The notes beneath the pieces are model-generated. The model made no database searches. It was not told the origin of the DNA and saw nothing but the letters and a program-made list of their open reading frames with translations. Positions 7,825 to 16,464 of a stretch of DNA of 60,255 nucleotides are shown here, in pieces; the first letter of the stretch is position 1; every line of letters starts with the position of its first letter. Location: positions 1 to 60,255 of the forward strand of contig JAJXZL010000033.1 in assembly GCA_021780075.1 (NCBI GenBank). Direction: 5' to 3'. Source of the stretch: Acidobacteriota bacterium. Lineage in GTDB: Bacteria > Acidobacteriota > Terriglobia > Terriglobales > Acidobacteriaceae. A program made the translations under genes and the position numbers.

Positions 7825-8895
7825 TTGCGTGTTGCCGTCGCCGGGGCGGGAGCCTTTGGGCGGAACCATCTGCGCGTGTATCGCGAGTTGGAGACGGCGG
7901 GGCTGGGTGTTGCTCTGGTGGCTGCCGTGGAACCGGATGCGGCGCGCGCTGCCGAGACTGCGGAGAAATACTCAATTCCTGTATTTGCGACGGTGGGCGA
8001 GCTGCTGACTGCGGACCTGCGCCTGGATGCGGCCAGCGTTGCCGTGCCCACGGTGGGGCATCATGCGGTGGCTTCGGCGCTGCTGGATGCGGGGCTGGAC
8101 CTGCTGGTGGAGAAACCGCTGGCGGCGACACTGGCCGAGGCGGATGAGCTTGTTGCGCTGGCCGAGCGCAAGGGGCGGATTCTGCAGCCGGGACATCTGG
8201 AGCGGTTCAATCCAGCGGTGCTGGCCGTGGAGCCGAAGCTGCGCAGGCCGATGTTCTTTGAGGCGCACAGGCTGTCGGTGTTCACGCCGCGCTCGCTGGA
8301 TGTGGACGTGGTGCTGGACCTGATGATTCACGACCTGGACATTGTGCTGACGTTTGCGCGTTCGCCGGTGCGCGAGGTGCGGGCCGTGGGCCTGCCGATT
8401 GTGTCGCCGAAGGTGGACATTGCGAATGTGCGCGTGGAGTTCGAGTCGGGCTGCGTGGCGAACTTTACGGCGTCGCGGGTTTCGACGGAGCGGGTGAGGA
8501 AGCTGAGGTTCTTTGAGCCGCGGCAGTATGTGTCAATCGACTATGCGCGGCAGGATCTGCTGGTGATCCGGCTGGAGGGGAATGTGCCCGCGGAGCTTGC
8601 GGCAGCGCTTGCCGCGGGCAAATTGGACGCGAAGGCGCTGGCGAAGCTGGCGGCGGCGGGATCGGGCGCGGGCCCGGCGCCGGGGTTGTCTCTGGCCAAG
8701 CCGGAGGTGACGCCGGGCGAACCGCTGCGGCTGGAGATTGAGTCGTTTCTGAACGCGGTGCGGACGCGCCGTGAGCCGCGCGTGACCGCCCGCCAGGGCC
8801 GGGATGCGCTGGCGCTGGCGCTGGAGATTCAGGCTGCGATGGCCGCTCATGCCGAGCGCGCAGGGCTCAAGGACTTCTTCGAGTCGGGCTCGTAG
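7825..8895 (+). CDS. Gfo/Idh/MocA-family NAD(P)-dependent oxidoreductase (possibly UDP-GlcNAc 3-dehydrogenase-like)
   Basis: 356 residues. An N-terminal Rossmann fold (VAVAGAGAFGRNHLRVY) is followed by the family motif LLVEKPLAATLAEADEL and a C-terminal alpha/beta domain starting around MFFEAHRLSVF, with MIHDLDIVL as the usual active-site histidine region. GHLERFNPAV just after the EKP motif is typical of the subgroup that oxidises UDP-N-acetylglucosamine at C3 (GnnA), which makes the diamino sugar of some lipid A types. That assignment is a hypothesis: no lipid A genes are in the window. The start is TTG 7825, the only candidate that keeps the whole glycine-rich loop; no in-frame ATG fits. 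Confidence 0.8.
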   Translation: MRVAVAGAGAFGRNHLRVYRELETAGLGVALVAAVEPDAARAAETAEKYSIPVFATVGELLTADLRLDAASVAVPTVGHHAVASALLDAGLDLLVEKPLAATLAEADELVALAERKGRILQPGHLERFNPAVLAVEPKLRRPMFFEAHRLSVFTPRSLDVDVVLDLMIHDLDIVLTFARSPVREVRAVGLPIVSPKVDIANVRVEFESGCVANFTASRVSTERVRKLRFFEPRQYVSIDYARQDLLVIRLEGNVPAELAAALAAGKLDAKALAKLAAAGSGAGPAPGLSLAKPEVTPGEPLRLEIESFLNAVRTRREPRVTARQGRDALALALEIQAAMAAHAERAGLKDFFESGS

Positions 8896-9027
8896 GGGAC
8901 AGGCAGAGGAAAGCAAATCCGGACAGAAATGGAGCGCAAAGACCGGGCTTGCGAGAGCCGCAACCGCGCTTGGTCTGTTTTCAGAATAAAGCGATTTTTC
9001 ATTAGAGAAAATGCATTCTGGCCTTGC

Positions 9028-9056
9028 TTGACAAGAGCTTTCCCGGGCGATTAAGT
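9028..9056 (+). promoter_or_regulatory. Possible promoter of the GH3 gene
   Basis: A perfect TTGACA at 9028-9033 is followed after 17 bases by TTAAGT (9051-9056), a weak -10. The spacer holds CCCGGG. The start codon is at 9133, which would leave a leader of about 70 bases. The -10 mismatch makes this tentative. Confidence 0.3.
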
Positions 9057-9132
9057 TGGGCTGCTTGAGGGCAGGTTGTCCATTCGCGACCCGGAATGAG
9101 CGGGAAAGTCTGGCCTGCCGGTGAGGGAAGCG

Positions 9133-11802
9133 ATGAAAAGCCTTGGAATGCGATGGATTGCGGCGGGGTTGGCCTGCTGCGGTATGGCGTGGACGGCCTG
9201 GGGCCAGAATGCCCAGAAGCCTGCATATCTGAACACGAGCCTGCCGGCGGAGCAGCGGGCGGTGGACCTTGTACACCGGATGACGCTTGAAGAAAAGGCG
9301 AGCCAACTGGTGAACCAGGCGCGCGCGATTCCACGACTGGGCGTGCCGAGCTACGACTGGTGGAGCGAGTCGCTGCATGGCGTGGCGGTGAACGGGACCA
9401 CGGAGTTTCCGGAGCCGATTGGGTTGGGCGCGACGTTTGATCCTGCGGCGATACACAAGATGGGCGTGGACATCAGCATCGAGGCACGCATCAAGCATGA
9501 GCAGGCGGTGCGGGCCAACGGCGGGCACAGCAACATTTTTGAGGGTCTGGACTTCTGGGCGCCGAACATCAATATCTTCCGCGATCCCCGCTGGGGCCGC
9601 GGCCAGGAGACGTATGGCGAGGATCCGTTCCTGACCGGGCGCATGGGCGTGGCGTTTGTGACCGGCATGCAGGGTGACGATCCGCGCTACTATCGCGTGA
9701 TCGCGACGCCGAAGCACTTTGCGGTACACAGCGGACCGGAGCCGACGCGCCACAAGGCGGACGTGGACGTGAGCAAGCACGATGAACTGGACACGTACCT
9801 GCCGGCGTTCCGTGCGGCAGTGACGGAAGGCAAGGCGGGCTCAGTCATGTGCGCGTACAACAGCATCAATGGCGAGCCTGCCTGTGCGAATCAGTTCCTG
9901 CTGGAAGATCAACTGCGCGGGAAGTGGGGCTTCCAGGGGTACGTTGTTTCGGATTGCGGTGCGGTGATCGATATCTTCGATGGTCATCACTTCAAACCGA
10001 CGCAGGCGGCGGCCTCGGGAATCAGCCTGCAGCGCGGCATGGACAATGAGTGCGTCGACTTTTTGGCCAAGGAGAAAAACGACCACGACTACAAGCCGTA
10101 TATGGATGCAGTGAAAGAAGGCCACCTGAAGGAGAGCGACATCGACGTGGCGCTGGTGCGGCTGTTTACGGCGCGGATGAAGCTGGGGATGTTTGATCCG
10201 CCGAGCATGGTGCCGTTCAGCAAGATCAAGGAGAGCGAGCTGAACAGCCCGGCGCACAAGGCTCTGGCGCTGAAGCTGGCGAACGAGTCCATGGTGCTGT
10301 TGAAGAATGACGGCACGCTGCCCTTGAAGACTTCGAACACGAGGATTGCGGTGATTGGGCCGCTTGCGAAACAGACCCGGTTCCTGCTGGGCAACTATAC
10401 CGGCATTCCGCTGCACACCATTTCCATTCTTGATGGGATGAATACGGAATTTACGAATGACACGATCGACTACGTGGAAGGCACGCAGTTCCTGAGCAAA
10501 GAGGTTTCGCCGGTTCCTGCGGAGTTGCTGACGACGAATGGCAAGCCGGGCGTGCAGGCGAGCTACTCTGAGATGCCGTCGCTTGAGCTTTCTCCGAACG
10601 CGGCCAAGCCACCGGTGCTGGTAACGCGGATTGAGCGTGGAATCAACGCGCAGGCAGAGTCGCTGCCCGCCGAGACAGAAGGCGTGACGCCGCTGGGGAT
10701 TCACTGGGAGGCGACGCTGACGCCGAAGGAAAGTGGAGAATACAACCTGGGTCTGAGGGCCAATGGCTTCTACCGCGTGATGCTGGACGGCAAGGAAGTG
10801 GCCAGCGGCTGGCACTCACACAATCCGGACTTGAAGACGGGCCGCGTGGAGCTGAAAGCGGGGACGGCTTACAAGCTGGATGTGCAATACGGCCAGGGGC
10901 AGGAAAGCGATGTGAGCGCGCGGCTGGTGTGGTCCAAGGTGGACATGACGCCGCAGCCCGCGGCGATTGAAGCGGCGAAGAAGGCCGATGTTGTGGTGGC
11001 GGTGGTGGGCATCACGAGCGAGCTTGAAGGCGAGGAGATGAAGGTGGATGTGCCGGGCTTCAAGGGCGGCGACCGCACGGAAATCACCCTGCCCAAGCCG
11101 GAGGAAGACCTGCTGGAGGCGCTGAGCAAGACGGGCAAGCCACTGGTGGTGGTGCTGACGAACGGCAGCGCGCTGGCGGTGAACTGGGCCAAGGAGCACG
11201 CGAACGCCATTCTGGAAGCGTGGTATCCGGGCGAGATGGGCGGCGCTGCTGTGGCGCAGACGCTCTCTGGCAGCAACGATCCCGGAGGCAAGCTGCCTGT
11301 GACCTTCTACACTGGCGTGGATCAGTTGCCGCCGTTCGAGAGCTACGCGATGAAAGGGCGCACGTATCGGTACTTTGAGGGAACGCCGCTGTATCCGTTT
11401 GGCTATGGATTGAGCTACACGACCTTCTCCTTCAGCGATCTGACGGTGCAGACGAAGGACGTGCGGGCCGGCGATCCGATGACGGCGGAAGCGACCGTGA
11501 CCAATACGGGAGCGGTTGCCGGCGATGAGGTAGCGGAGCTGTATCTTACCTTTCCGAATGTGGCGGGCGCGCCGCTTCGCGCGCTGCGGGCCTTCAAGCG
11601 CGTGCATCTGGAGCCGGGCGCGTCGCAGCGGGTGGAGTTCATGCTGCAGCCGCGCGACATGAGCATGGTGACAGAGAAGGGCGATCCGATTGTTGCCGAG
11701 GGGGACTATCGCTTCACAGTGGGCGGTGGCCAGCCGGACACGGCCGCAAAGGTGCTGACGGGGACGTTCCATGTGAGCGGCACGAAAACGCTGCCGGAGT
11801 AA
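9133..11802 (+). CDS. Secreted glycoside hydrolase family 3 enzyme with PA14 domain (beta-glucosidase/beta-xylosidase type)
   Basis: 889 residues. After a signal peptide (residues 1 to about 25) the GH3 N-terminal domain runs MTLEEKASQLVNQA...PRLGVPSYDWWSESLHGVA, then DPRWGRGQETYGEDPFL and TPKHFAVHSGPE. The nucleophile is Asp274 in VVSDCGAV. A PA14-type insert (IHWEATLTPKESGEYNLGLR...) lies within the GH3 C-terminal domain; PEEDLLEAL...KPLVVVLTNGSALAVNWA follows, then a fibronectin-like C-terminal domain (TVTNTGAVAGDEVAELYL). The domain order and the WWSESLHG motif fit the xylosidase/glucosidase branch; exact specificity cannot be read. ATG 9133 has AGGGA just upstream and starts the signal peptide. 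A strong terminator follows. Confidence 0.93.
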   Translation: MKSLGMRWIAAGLACCGMAWTAWGQNAQKPAYLNTSLPAEQRAVDLVHRMTLEEKASQLVNQARAIPRLGVPSYDWWSESLHGVAVNGTTEFPEPIGLGATFDPAAIHKMGVDISIEARIKHEQAVRANGGHSNIFEGLDFWAPNINIFRDPRWGRGQETYGEDPFLTGRMGVAFVTGMQGDDPRYYRVIATPKHFAVHSGPEPTRHKADVDVSKHDELDTYLPAFRAAVTEGKAGSVMCAYNSINGEPACANQFLLEDQLRGKWGFQGYVVSDCGAVIDIFDGHHFKPTQAAASGISLQRGMDNECVDFLAKEKNDHDYKPYMDAVKEGHLKESDIDVALVRLFTARMKLGMFDPPSMVPFSKIKESELNSPAHKALALKLANESMVLLKNDGTLPLKTSNTRIAVIGPLAKQTRFLLGNYTGIPLHTISILDGMNTEFTNDTIDYVEGTQFLSKEVSPVPAELLTTNGKPGVQASYSEMPSLELSPNAAKPPVLVTRIERGINAQAESLPAETEGVTPLGIHWEATLTPKESGEYNLGLRANGFYRVMLDGKEVASGWHSHNPDLKTGRVELKAGTAYKLDVQYGQGQESDVSARLVWSKVDMTPQPAAIEAAKKADVVVAVVGITSELEGEEMKVDVPGFKGGDRTEITLPKPEEDLLEALSKTGKPLVVVLTNGSALAVNWAKEHANAILEAWYPGEMGGAAVAQTLSGSNDPGGKLPVTFYTGVDQLPPFESYAMKGRTYRYFEGTPLYPFGYGLSYTTFSFSDLTVQTKDVRAGDPMTAEATVTNTGAVAGDEVAELYLTFPNVAGAPLRALRAFKRVHLEPGASQRVEFMLQPRDMSMVTEKGDPIVAEGDYRFTVGGGQPDTAAKVLTGTFHVSGTKTLPE

Positions 11803-11825
11803 GGCGCACGACACGCAGGGCAAGA

Positions 11826-11865
11826 CGAGGGGCGCTTCCATTGGATGGAAGCGCCCCTCGATTTT
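11826..11865 (+). terminator. Intrinsic terminator after the GH3 gene
   Basis: A perfect 16-bp stem (11826-11841 with 11845-11860) with a 3-base loop TGG is followed by ATTTT on the plus strand. It lies between convergent genes (GH3 ending 11802, trehalase ending 11884) and may also slow transcription from the minus strand, although no T-run follows on that side. Confidence 0.85.
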
Positions 11866-11883
11866 GGTGGGAATGTCTCTGGT

Positions 11884-13569
11884 TCAGTTGGCGGGGAGTT
11901 GAGCGGGCTCGGCCACGATTTCGCGCATCTTGAGATAGACCCCGTTGGTCCAGCCGAAGCCGATCTGATTTGCGCTGTAGCCCATGCGCACCTTGACGTT
12001 GGCATTGCCGGAGACGACGTTGTATTTTTCGCGCAGGGTGCCGTCTTCAGCAAAGCCCGTGTCCACGGTGGCATTCCATTTTCGTGCGTTGCGCTGCGCG
12101 TCCTCGCGATAACCGGCAGCGTCGAGGCCGGCGACGGCGATCCAGTTCGTGGGCGCCCATCCGAAGGGCTCATCCCATTGCAGGCCGGAGTTCGTGTTGC
12201 TCATGGAGAGGCCGCCGGGTCTCTCAAAGAGATTGAGCCGGGTGACCATTTGCTTTGCCTCTTCGCGGGAGGCCGCGCCGGCCCACAAGGGATAAAGCGA
12301 CGAGATGTAGGCATAGGTGGACGGCTTGTGGCGCATGAAGTCGTAGTCCATGAAGACGCCGGCTCTGGGCTGCCACAGATAGCGATGCATGGCGGCGTTG
12401 CGCGCCTTGGCGCGGCGATCCCAGTGCGTGGCATCCTGAGGCCTGCCGAGCAGCAGGGCAAAGTGCTCCATGTCGCGCTCGTAGCGATAGAGCAGGCTGT
12501 TTAGGCAGACGGGGGCGTAGTGGTGCGTGGCTCCATCAAACGGGCCAAAGCGGAAGCTGGGGTCGAAACCGGATTCGCGCATGGCGCGGTCACCGATGTA
12601 GAAGTCGCGGGTGAGGCGGTAGCCGGCGAACCACGCTTTCATGCAAACGACGCCCGCGTGGACGTCGCAGCTTGTCTGCTTGAGCCGGGCGGATTCGGCG
12701 GCATCGGGATGCTGGGAGCCTTTCAGCAGAAAGCTCTCGCCGCCTTCATGTGGATGGGCAACGAGCCAGCGGAGCACGTCCACGTAATAGGTGGCGTCGT
12801 CGGCCATCTCCGGGACGGGGCCGGTGCCGTAGTCGAAGAAGCGCGCGAGACCGGTTGTTCCTGCCTTGTGTTCGGGCCGGGTCCAGGTTGAGTAGTCCTT
12901 CTCTGCCATCGAGTAGGCGTGCTCCAGCCAGGCTCTGGCCTCGGCGCGTCCAGTGGGCGTAGCGGGAAAGCCGGCGGGATTCTCGTACACGGCACGAATC
13001 ATCGAGGTGAGGAATGGGGGTTGCGACCGCGTGAGGTAGTAGGTGCGGTTCGCGTTGAGGATGCCGCCGTAATGCTGAATCTCAAAGAAGAAGTTGTCCA
13101 CCATGCCCCTGGCGAGAGCTTCCTGATGGTCGGCTTCGAGCCCGAGCACGATGAAGTAGCTGTCCCAGCCGTACATCTCATTGAATCGGCCGCCGGGAAC
13201 GACATACGGGTTGGGCAGATAGAGCAGGCCCTGCGCGGACAGGCTTTCAGGGTGCAGGTCGCCAATCTTGTCAATTTGGCGCGGCAGTTCCGCAACTTTC
13301 AGGTGGCATTTTTGTTCGAGAGCGGCGACTTCGGGCGGGGCGGGCATCTCGGCGGGGATGTAGAGCACGGGGTTTGTGCTGACCTTGATGTCGGTCAGCG
13401 AGTGGCACTCCGTCATGGATCGGGTGAGCGTGCTCCACGCGCTGTGGATGTAGCTGAGTGTGGCGTCCGGATTGGGCGCTGGGTTGGGCGCAGCGCCAAC
13501 ATTCTGGGTCTGCGCGATGGGGACTTGGATTGCGGCGAGAGCAAAAAAGAACAAGCGGAACAGCTTCAT
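11884..13569 (-). CDS. treA: Periplasmic trehalase (GH37)
   Basis: 561 residues. A signal peptide (MKLFRLFFFALAAIQVPIAQ) is followed by the GH37 body. Both family signatures are visible: PGGRFNEMYGWDSYF near residue 145 and QWDEPFGWAPTNW near residue 480. Trehalase hydrolyses trehalose to two glucose units; the signal peptide puts it in the periplasm, so it uses external trehalose. ATG 13569 is chosen because CCGGAG lies a few bases upstream and the signal peptide begins there; the frame stays open to 13596. An inverted repeat TTGAC-C-GTCAA sits at 13586-13596 just upstream and could be regulatory. Confidence 0.93.
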   Translation of the reverse strand: MKLFRLFFFALAAIQVPIAQTQNVGAAPNPAPNPDATLSYIHSAWSTLTRSMTECHSLTDIKVSTNPVLYIPAEMPAPPEVAALEQKCHLKVAELPRQIDKIGDLHPESLSAQGLLYLPNPYVVPGGRFNEMYGWDSYFIVLGLEADHQEALARGMVDNFFFEIQHYGGILNANRTYYLTRSQPPFLTSMIRAVYENPAGFPATPTGRAEARAWLEHAYSMAEKDYSTWTRPEHKAGTTGLARFFDYGTGPVPEMADDATYYVDVLRWLVAHPHEGGESFLLKGSQHPDAAESARLKQTSCDVHAGVVCMKAWFAGYRLTRDFYIGDRAMRESGFDPSFRFGPFDGATHHYAPVCLNSLLYRYERDMEHFALLLGRPQDATHWDRRAKARNAAMHRYLWQPRAGVFMDYDFMRHKPSTYAYISSLYPLWAGAASREEAKQMVTRLNLFERPGGLSMSNTNSGLQWDEPFGWAPTNWIAVAGLDAAGYREDAQRNARKWNATVDTGFAEDGTLREKYNVVSGNANVKVRMGYSANQIGFGWTNGVYLKMREIVAEPAQLPAN

Positions 13570-13653
13570 CACAGCTCCGGTTTCGTTGACCGTCAATCCT
13601 CTGGAGTGTAACGCAACGTACGCGCTTCTTGTCCGCTGTGCGCAGAAACGGCT

Positions 13654-13696
13654 GAGGGCCTGTTCGCACTACCGGGGTAGCGTGAAACAGGCCCTC
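13654..13696. repeat. Palindromic copy of the CTGTTCRCAC dispersed repeat
   Basis: GAGGGCCTGTT at 13654-13664 pairs with AACAGGCCCTC at 13686-13696, and the inner CAC/GTG and TACC/GGTA blocks also pair with small bulges, so the 43 bases can form a long hairpin. The left arm shares the core CTGTTC(A/G)CACT(A/G)C with three other intergenic sites in the window (20991, 49181, 57731). It lies between the trehalase start and the IS481 element. Looks like a REP-type element. Confidence 0.6.
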
Positions 13697-13723
13697 ATTC
13701 TGATTGTTTGGACAAGCCCTAGC

Positions 13724-14749
13724 TGTGAGGTTTCAATAGGTTGTCCATCTGATCGGGACCTGTAAAGCTGAGTTTGCGAAGACTTGGCGATTCAGGAGAC
13801 CAGATGGACTATCACCAGAATGCCCGACTGACGAAGCACAGTCGAGCGCAGTTAGCCAGAAAAGTATTGATCGAGGGATGCACGTTGAAGCAGGCCGCGG
13901 CCTGCTTCAACGTGAGCGCCAAAACCGCGGCCAAGTGGGTAGACCGTTATCGGGAACACGGGGAGGCTGGTCTCAGCGACCGCAGTTCACGCCCTCGCCG
14001 CCTGCGCAGGCCTACGGACGAGCAGTTGGTGCAACGCGTCGAAGCGCTGCGCCGGGAACGCTGGCCCGGGGTGCGCATCGCCCAGCACACATGTCTTAGC
14101 CGCGCCACCGTCAGCCGCATCCTGCGCCGGCTCAAGATCAACCGCATCCGCGATCTGGAACCGCAACCGCCTGTCCAGCGCTATGAGCATAAGGCGCCCG
14201 GCGACCTGCTCCATCTCGACATCAAGAAGCTGGGCCGGTTCCGCGCTGAAGGCCATCGCATCCACGGAGATATGAGCCGCAAAACACGCGGTGCGGGCTG
14301 GGAGTATGTGCATGTTGCCATCGACGACCACTCCCGCATCGCCTTCTCAGCCATCTATCCGAATGAAAAGACTGACTCGACGGTGGCATTCCTGTACGCG
14401 GCGCTGGCCTACTACGACCGGCTTGGCATCCGCTTCAAGGCTCTGCTCACCGATAACGGGCCGGCGTACCGCTCGCGGGTCTTCGCGGCGGCCTGCCGCG
14501 CGCTAGGACTCAGACACCGCTTCACCCGGCCCTACACCCCGCGTACCAACGGCAAAGCCGAACACTCCATCCAGACGGCTCTACGCGAATGGGCCTATGC
14601 TCGCTCCTATCAGAACTCATACCAACGCGGCCAGGAGCTCAACTCCTGGCTGCATCAGTACAACTGGCATCGACCCCATGGTAGTCTCGGAGCGTCGCCG
14701 CCCATCAGCCGAGCTCCGCTCGATCAGAACAACCTGTTGAGACTCCACA
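13724..14749 (+). mobile_element. IS481-family insertion sequence, complete
   Basis: About 1026 bases with imperfect terminal inverted repeats. The left end is TGTGAGGTTTCAATAGGTTG (from 13724); the right end, read inward from 14749, is TGTGGAGTCTCAACAGGTTG. The flanks are CCTAGC (13718-13723) and TCTAGC (14750-14755), a near-exact 6-bp duplication. IS481 of Bordetella is known to duplicate a 6-bp NCTAGN target, so this element has the same preference. It carries one transposase gene with its own ribosome binding site. Ends and gene look intact, so it may still be active. Confidence 0.88.
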
Positions 14750-14754
14750 TCTAG
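13804..14754 (+). CDS. IS481-family transposase (DDE integrase-core)
   Basis: 316 residues. The N-terminal helix-turn-helix (TLKQAAACFNVSAKTAAKWVDRY, then a second one in VRIAQHTCLSRATVSRILRRL) is followed by an rve-type catalytic core: LLHLDIKKLGRF holds the first Asp, LLTDNGPAYRS the second, and TNGKAEHSIQ the Glu. The QYNWHRPHGSLGASPP tail is typical of the family. ATG 13804 follows AGGAG at 13793-13797. The last sense codon ATC and the TAG stop extend past the inverted repeat: TAG at 14752-14754 lies wholly in the CTAG target duplication, so translation ends on host-derived bases. No frameshift is seen. Confidence 0.93.
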   Translation: MDYHQNARLTKHSRAQLARKVLIEGCTLKQAAACFNVSAKTAAKWVDRYREHGEAGLSDRSSRPRRLRRPTDEQLVQRVEALRRERWPGVRIAQHTCLSRATVSRILRRLKINRIRDLEPQPPVQRYEHKAPGDLLHLDIKKLGRFRAEGHRIHGDMSRKTRGAGWEYVHVAIDDHSRIAFSAIYPNEKTDSTVAFLYAALAYYDRLGIRFKALLTDNGPAYRSRVFAAACRALGLRHRFTRPYTPRTNGKAEHSIQTALREWAYARSYQNSYQRGQELNSWLHQYNWHRPHGSLGASPPISRAPLDQNNLLRLHI

Positions 14755-14755
14755 C
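14750..14755. repeat. Right target-site duplication of the IS481 element (TCTAGC)
   Basis: TCTAGC here matches CCTAGC at 13718-13723 in five of six bases. The CTAG core contains TAG on both strands: the plus-strand TAG ends the transposase and the minus-strand TAG (14753-14751) ends the alpha-L-fucosidase. Confidence 0.75.
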
Positions 14756-16169
14756 TGATGCCAGCCTTGTAGCGCGGCCATAGTGGCCGCATTGCTTCGT
14801 GATCGATGACCGGCTCGCCATCGCACTCGACTTCAATGACGGTCGCCGGCTGATCCGGTGCCACGAGCGGCAGGCCGGTGAGGCGCAGCGCGAACTCGTC
14901 CTGCGTGAAGCGGACGTTTTCTCCAGTTTTGAGGATGCGGGCGGATTGAACCTTTGGCTTGAGGCCGCCGATGGCGATGACCGATTCGGGCTGATAGAAG
15001 CTGAGCCAGTCCGCGGCGGGAGTGTGGCCGGGCCAGAAATGCTGGTGGATGTAGAGAGTGTTGCCGCGGCGGGTGTAATTGGCGTTGGTGTTCCAACTGA
15101 AGTTGCCGCGATCGGCACCGTAGATGGCCTTGCCGTTGGTGTCGAGCCACTTTCCGACCGTCTCCAGCACGGCGACGGACTCCGGCGGAACGGAGCCATC
15201 GGGCATGGGGCCGATGTTGAGCAGGTAGTTGCCGCCGCCGCGGGCGCAACTGGCCAAGTTGGTGACGATGGTCTTGGACGTCTTCCATGCATCGTCGAAG
15301 CGATTGAAGCCCCAACTGTCGTTGAGGGTCATGCAACTCTCCCATGCGCGGCCCGATTGTGAAGCACGGATTTCCTGCTCAGGCGTGGAGAAGTCGCCTT
15401 CAAGGCCGTTGCGGTTATTCACGATGATGTCCGGCTGCAGTTCGAAGACCATCTGGTTCATGCGCTCCGACTTCCACTCTTCGGGCGTGAGCGGCCAATC
15501 AACGTCGTACCAGAGGACGTCGATTTTGCCGTAATTGGTCATCAGCTCGCGGATGAGGCCGTGGGTGTACTCGACGAAGCGCTTGCGGGCGGCCTCATCG
15601 GTCTTGCAGCGGGCACCGTCTGGGTGGTGCCAGTCCATGAGCGAGTAATAGAATCCGACGCGCAGTCCCTCGGCGCGGGCAGCGTCCACAAATTCGCGGA
15701 CAAGATCGCGGCCCGGTCCCTGCTTGGGCGCGCAGTAGTCCGTGAGTTTGGTGTCCCAGTGGCAAAAGCCCTCGTGGTGCTTGGTGGTCATCACCATGTA
15801 TTTCTGGCCGGCGCGTTTTGCCAGGCGTGCCCAGTCGCGCGCGGCGTTGGGTTTGGGCTTGAAGTGCTTAGCCAACTGCTCGTACTGGGGGATGGGAACG
15901 CCTTCGACCTCCATTGCCCACTCGTGCTGTCCGATGACGGAGTAGAGGCCCCAGTGGATGAACATGCCGAAGGTGGCCTGATGCCACCATGCCATGCGCT
16001 CGGCGCGCGTGGCGGCCTGTTTGGCCTGCGATGGCGAAAGCGCGGCCTGCGCGGCGCCGGGGGTGGGCGCAAGACCCGCTGCCGACGAATTCGCTGCGGA
16101 AAGGGCTAATGCTCCCGCTGCGCCAAGCTGCTTGATGAACGACCGCCTTGAACTTTCGTTCCAATCCAT
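14751..16169 (-). CDS. Alpha-L-fucosidase (GH29), Tat-exported
   Basis: 472 residues. The N-terminus MDWNESSRRSFIKQLGAAG is a twin-arginine signal. The GH29 body has MAWWHQATFGMFIHWGLYS, the TTKHHEGFCHWDT motif, and FYYSLMDWHHPD; the likely nucleophile is Asp222 in DVLWYDVDWP. A C-terminal beta domain follows GGGNYLLNIGPMPDGS. Family members remove terminal alpha-L-fucose by a retaining mechanism. ATG 16169 has AAGGAG about 8 bases upstream. The IS481 element is inserted exactly at the stop codon, and because the CTAG target is duplicated the TAG is kept on both sides, so the protein is not truncated. Its own promoter lies at 16246-16275. Confidence 0.92.
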   Translation of the reverse strand: MDWNESSRRSFIKQLGAAGALALSAANSSAAGLAPTPGAAQAALSPSQAKQAATRAERMAWWHQATFGMFIHWGLYSVIGQHEWAMEVEGVPIPQYEQLAKHFKPKPNAARDWARLAKRAGQKYMVMTTKHHEGFCHWDTKLTDYCAPKQGPGRDLVREFVDAARAEGLRVGFYYSLMDWHHPDGARCKTDEAARKRFVEYTHGLIRELMTNYGKIDVLWYDVDWPLTPEEWKSERMNQMVFELQPDIIVNNRNGLEGDFSTPEQEIRASQSGRAWESCMTLNDSWGFNRFDDAWKTSKTIVTNLASCARGGGNYLLNIGPMPDGSVPPESVAVLETVGKWLDTNGKAIYGADRGNFSWNTNANYTRRGNTLYIHQHFWPGHTPAADWLSFYQPESVIAIGGLKPKVQSARILKTGENVRFTQDEFALRLTGLPLVAPDQPATVIEVECDGEPVIDHEAMRPLWPRYKAGIS

Positions 16170-16245
16170 GACTACATGCTCCTTGTGGATGAATGTGCCG
16201 CGCGGATTTGTGAGGTGCAGCGAAGCGCCCCGTGCTGGCTGGGGA

Positions 16246-16275
16246 ACTATATGCAATGGAGATTGGCGTTGTCAA
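16246..16275 (-). promoter_or_regulatory. Sigma-70 promoter of the alpha-L-fucosidase gene
   Basis: On the minus strand TTGACA (16275-16270) is separated by 18 bases from TATAGT (16251-16246). The start codon is at 16169, giving a leader of about 70 bases. A perfect -35 with a 5/6 -10 makes this a good match. Confidence 0.65.
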
Positions 16276-16464
16276 AACAAGGGTCGGATGCGGACGTTAA
16301 GGACGCTGGGGAGAGCAGGACGTCCAACTCCCGTTGGCGTGAGCGGGGACGCCGAGAGGCTGATGCGCCTTGCGCATGCTCTTTGCGGCAGGGTGTTCGA
16401 CATGGCAGCATGGCGTCCGATGCCGAGCAGGCGCGCCGTAGATGGGCGCTCCTGCCCGAACCGC

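Noticed and set aside
10816..11841. 341-codon minus-strand open frame
   Set aside because: Antisense to the GH3 gene and rich in Arg/His, so a shadow frame.
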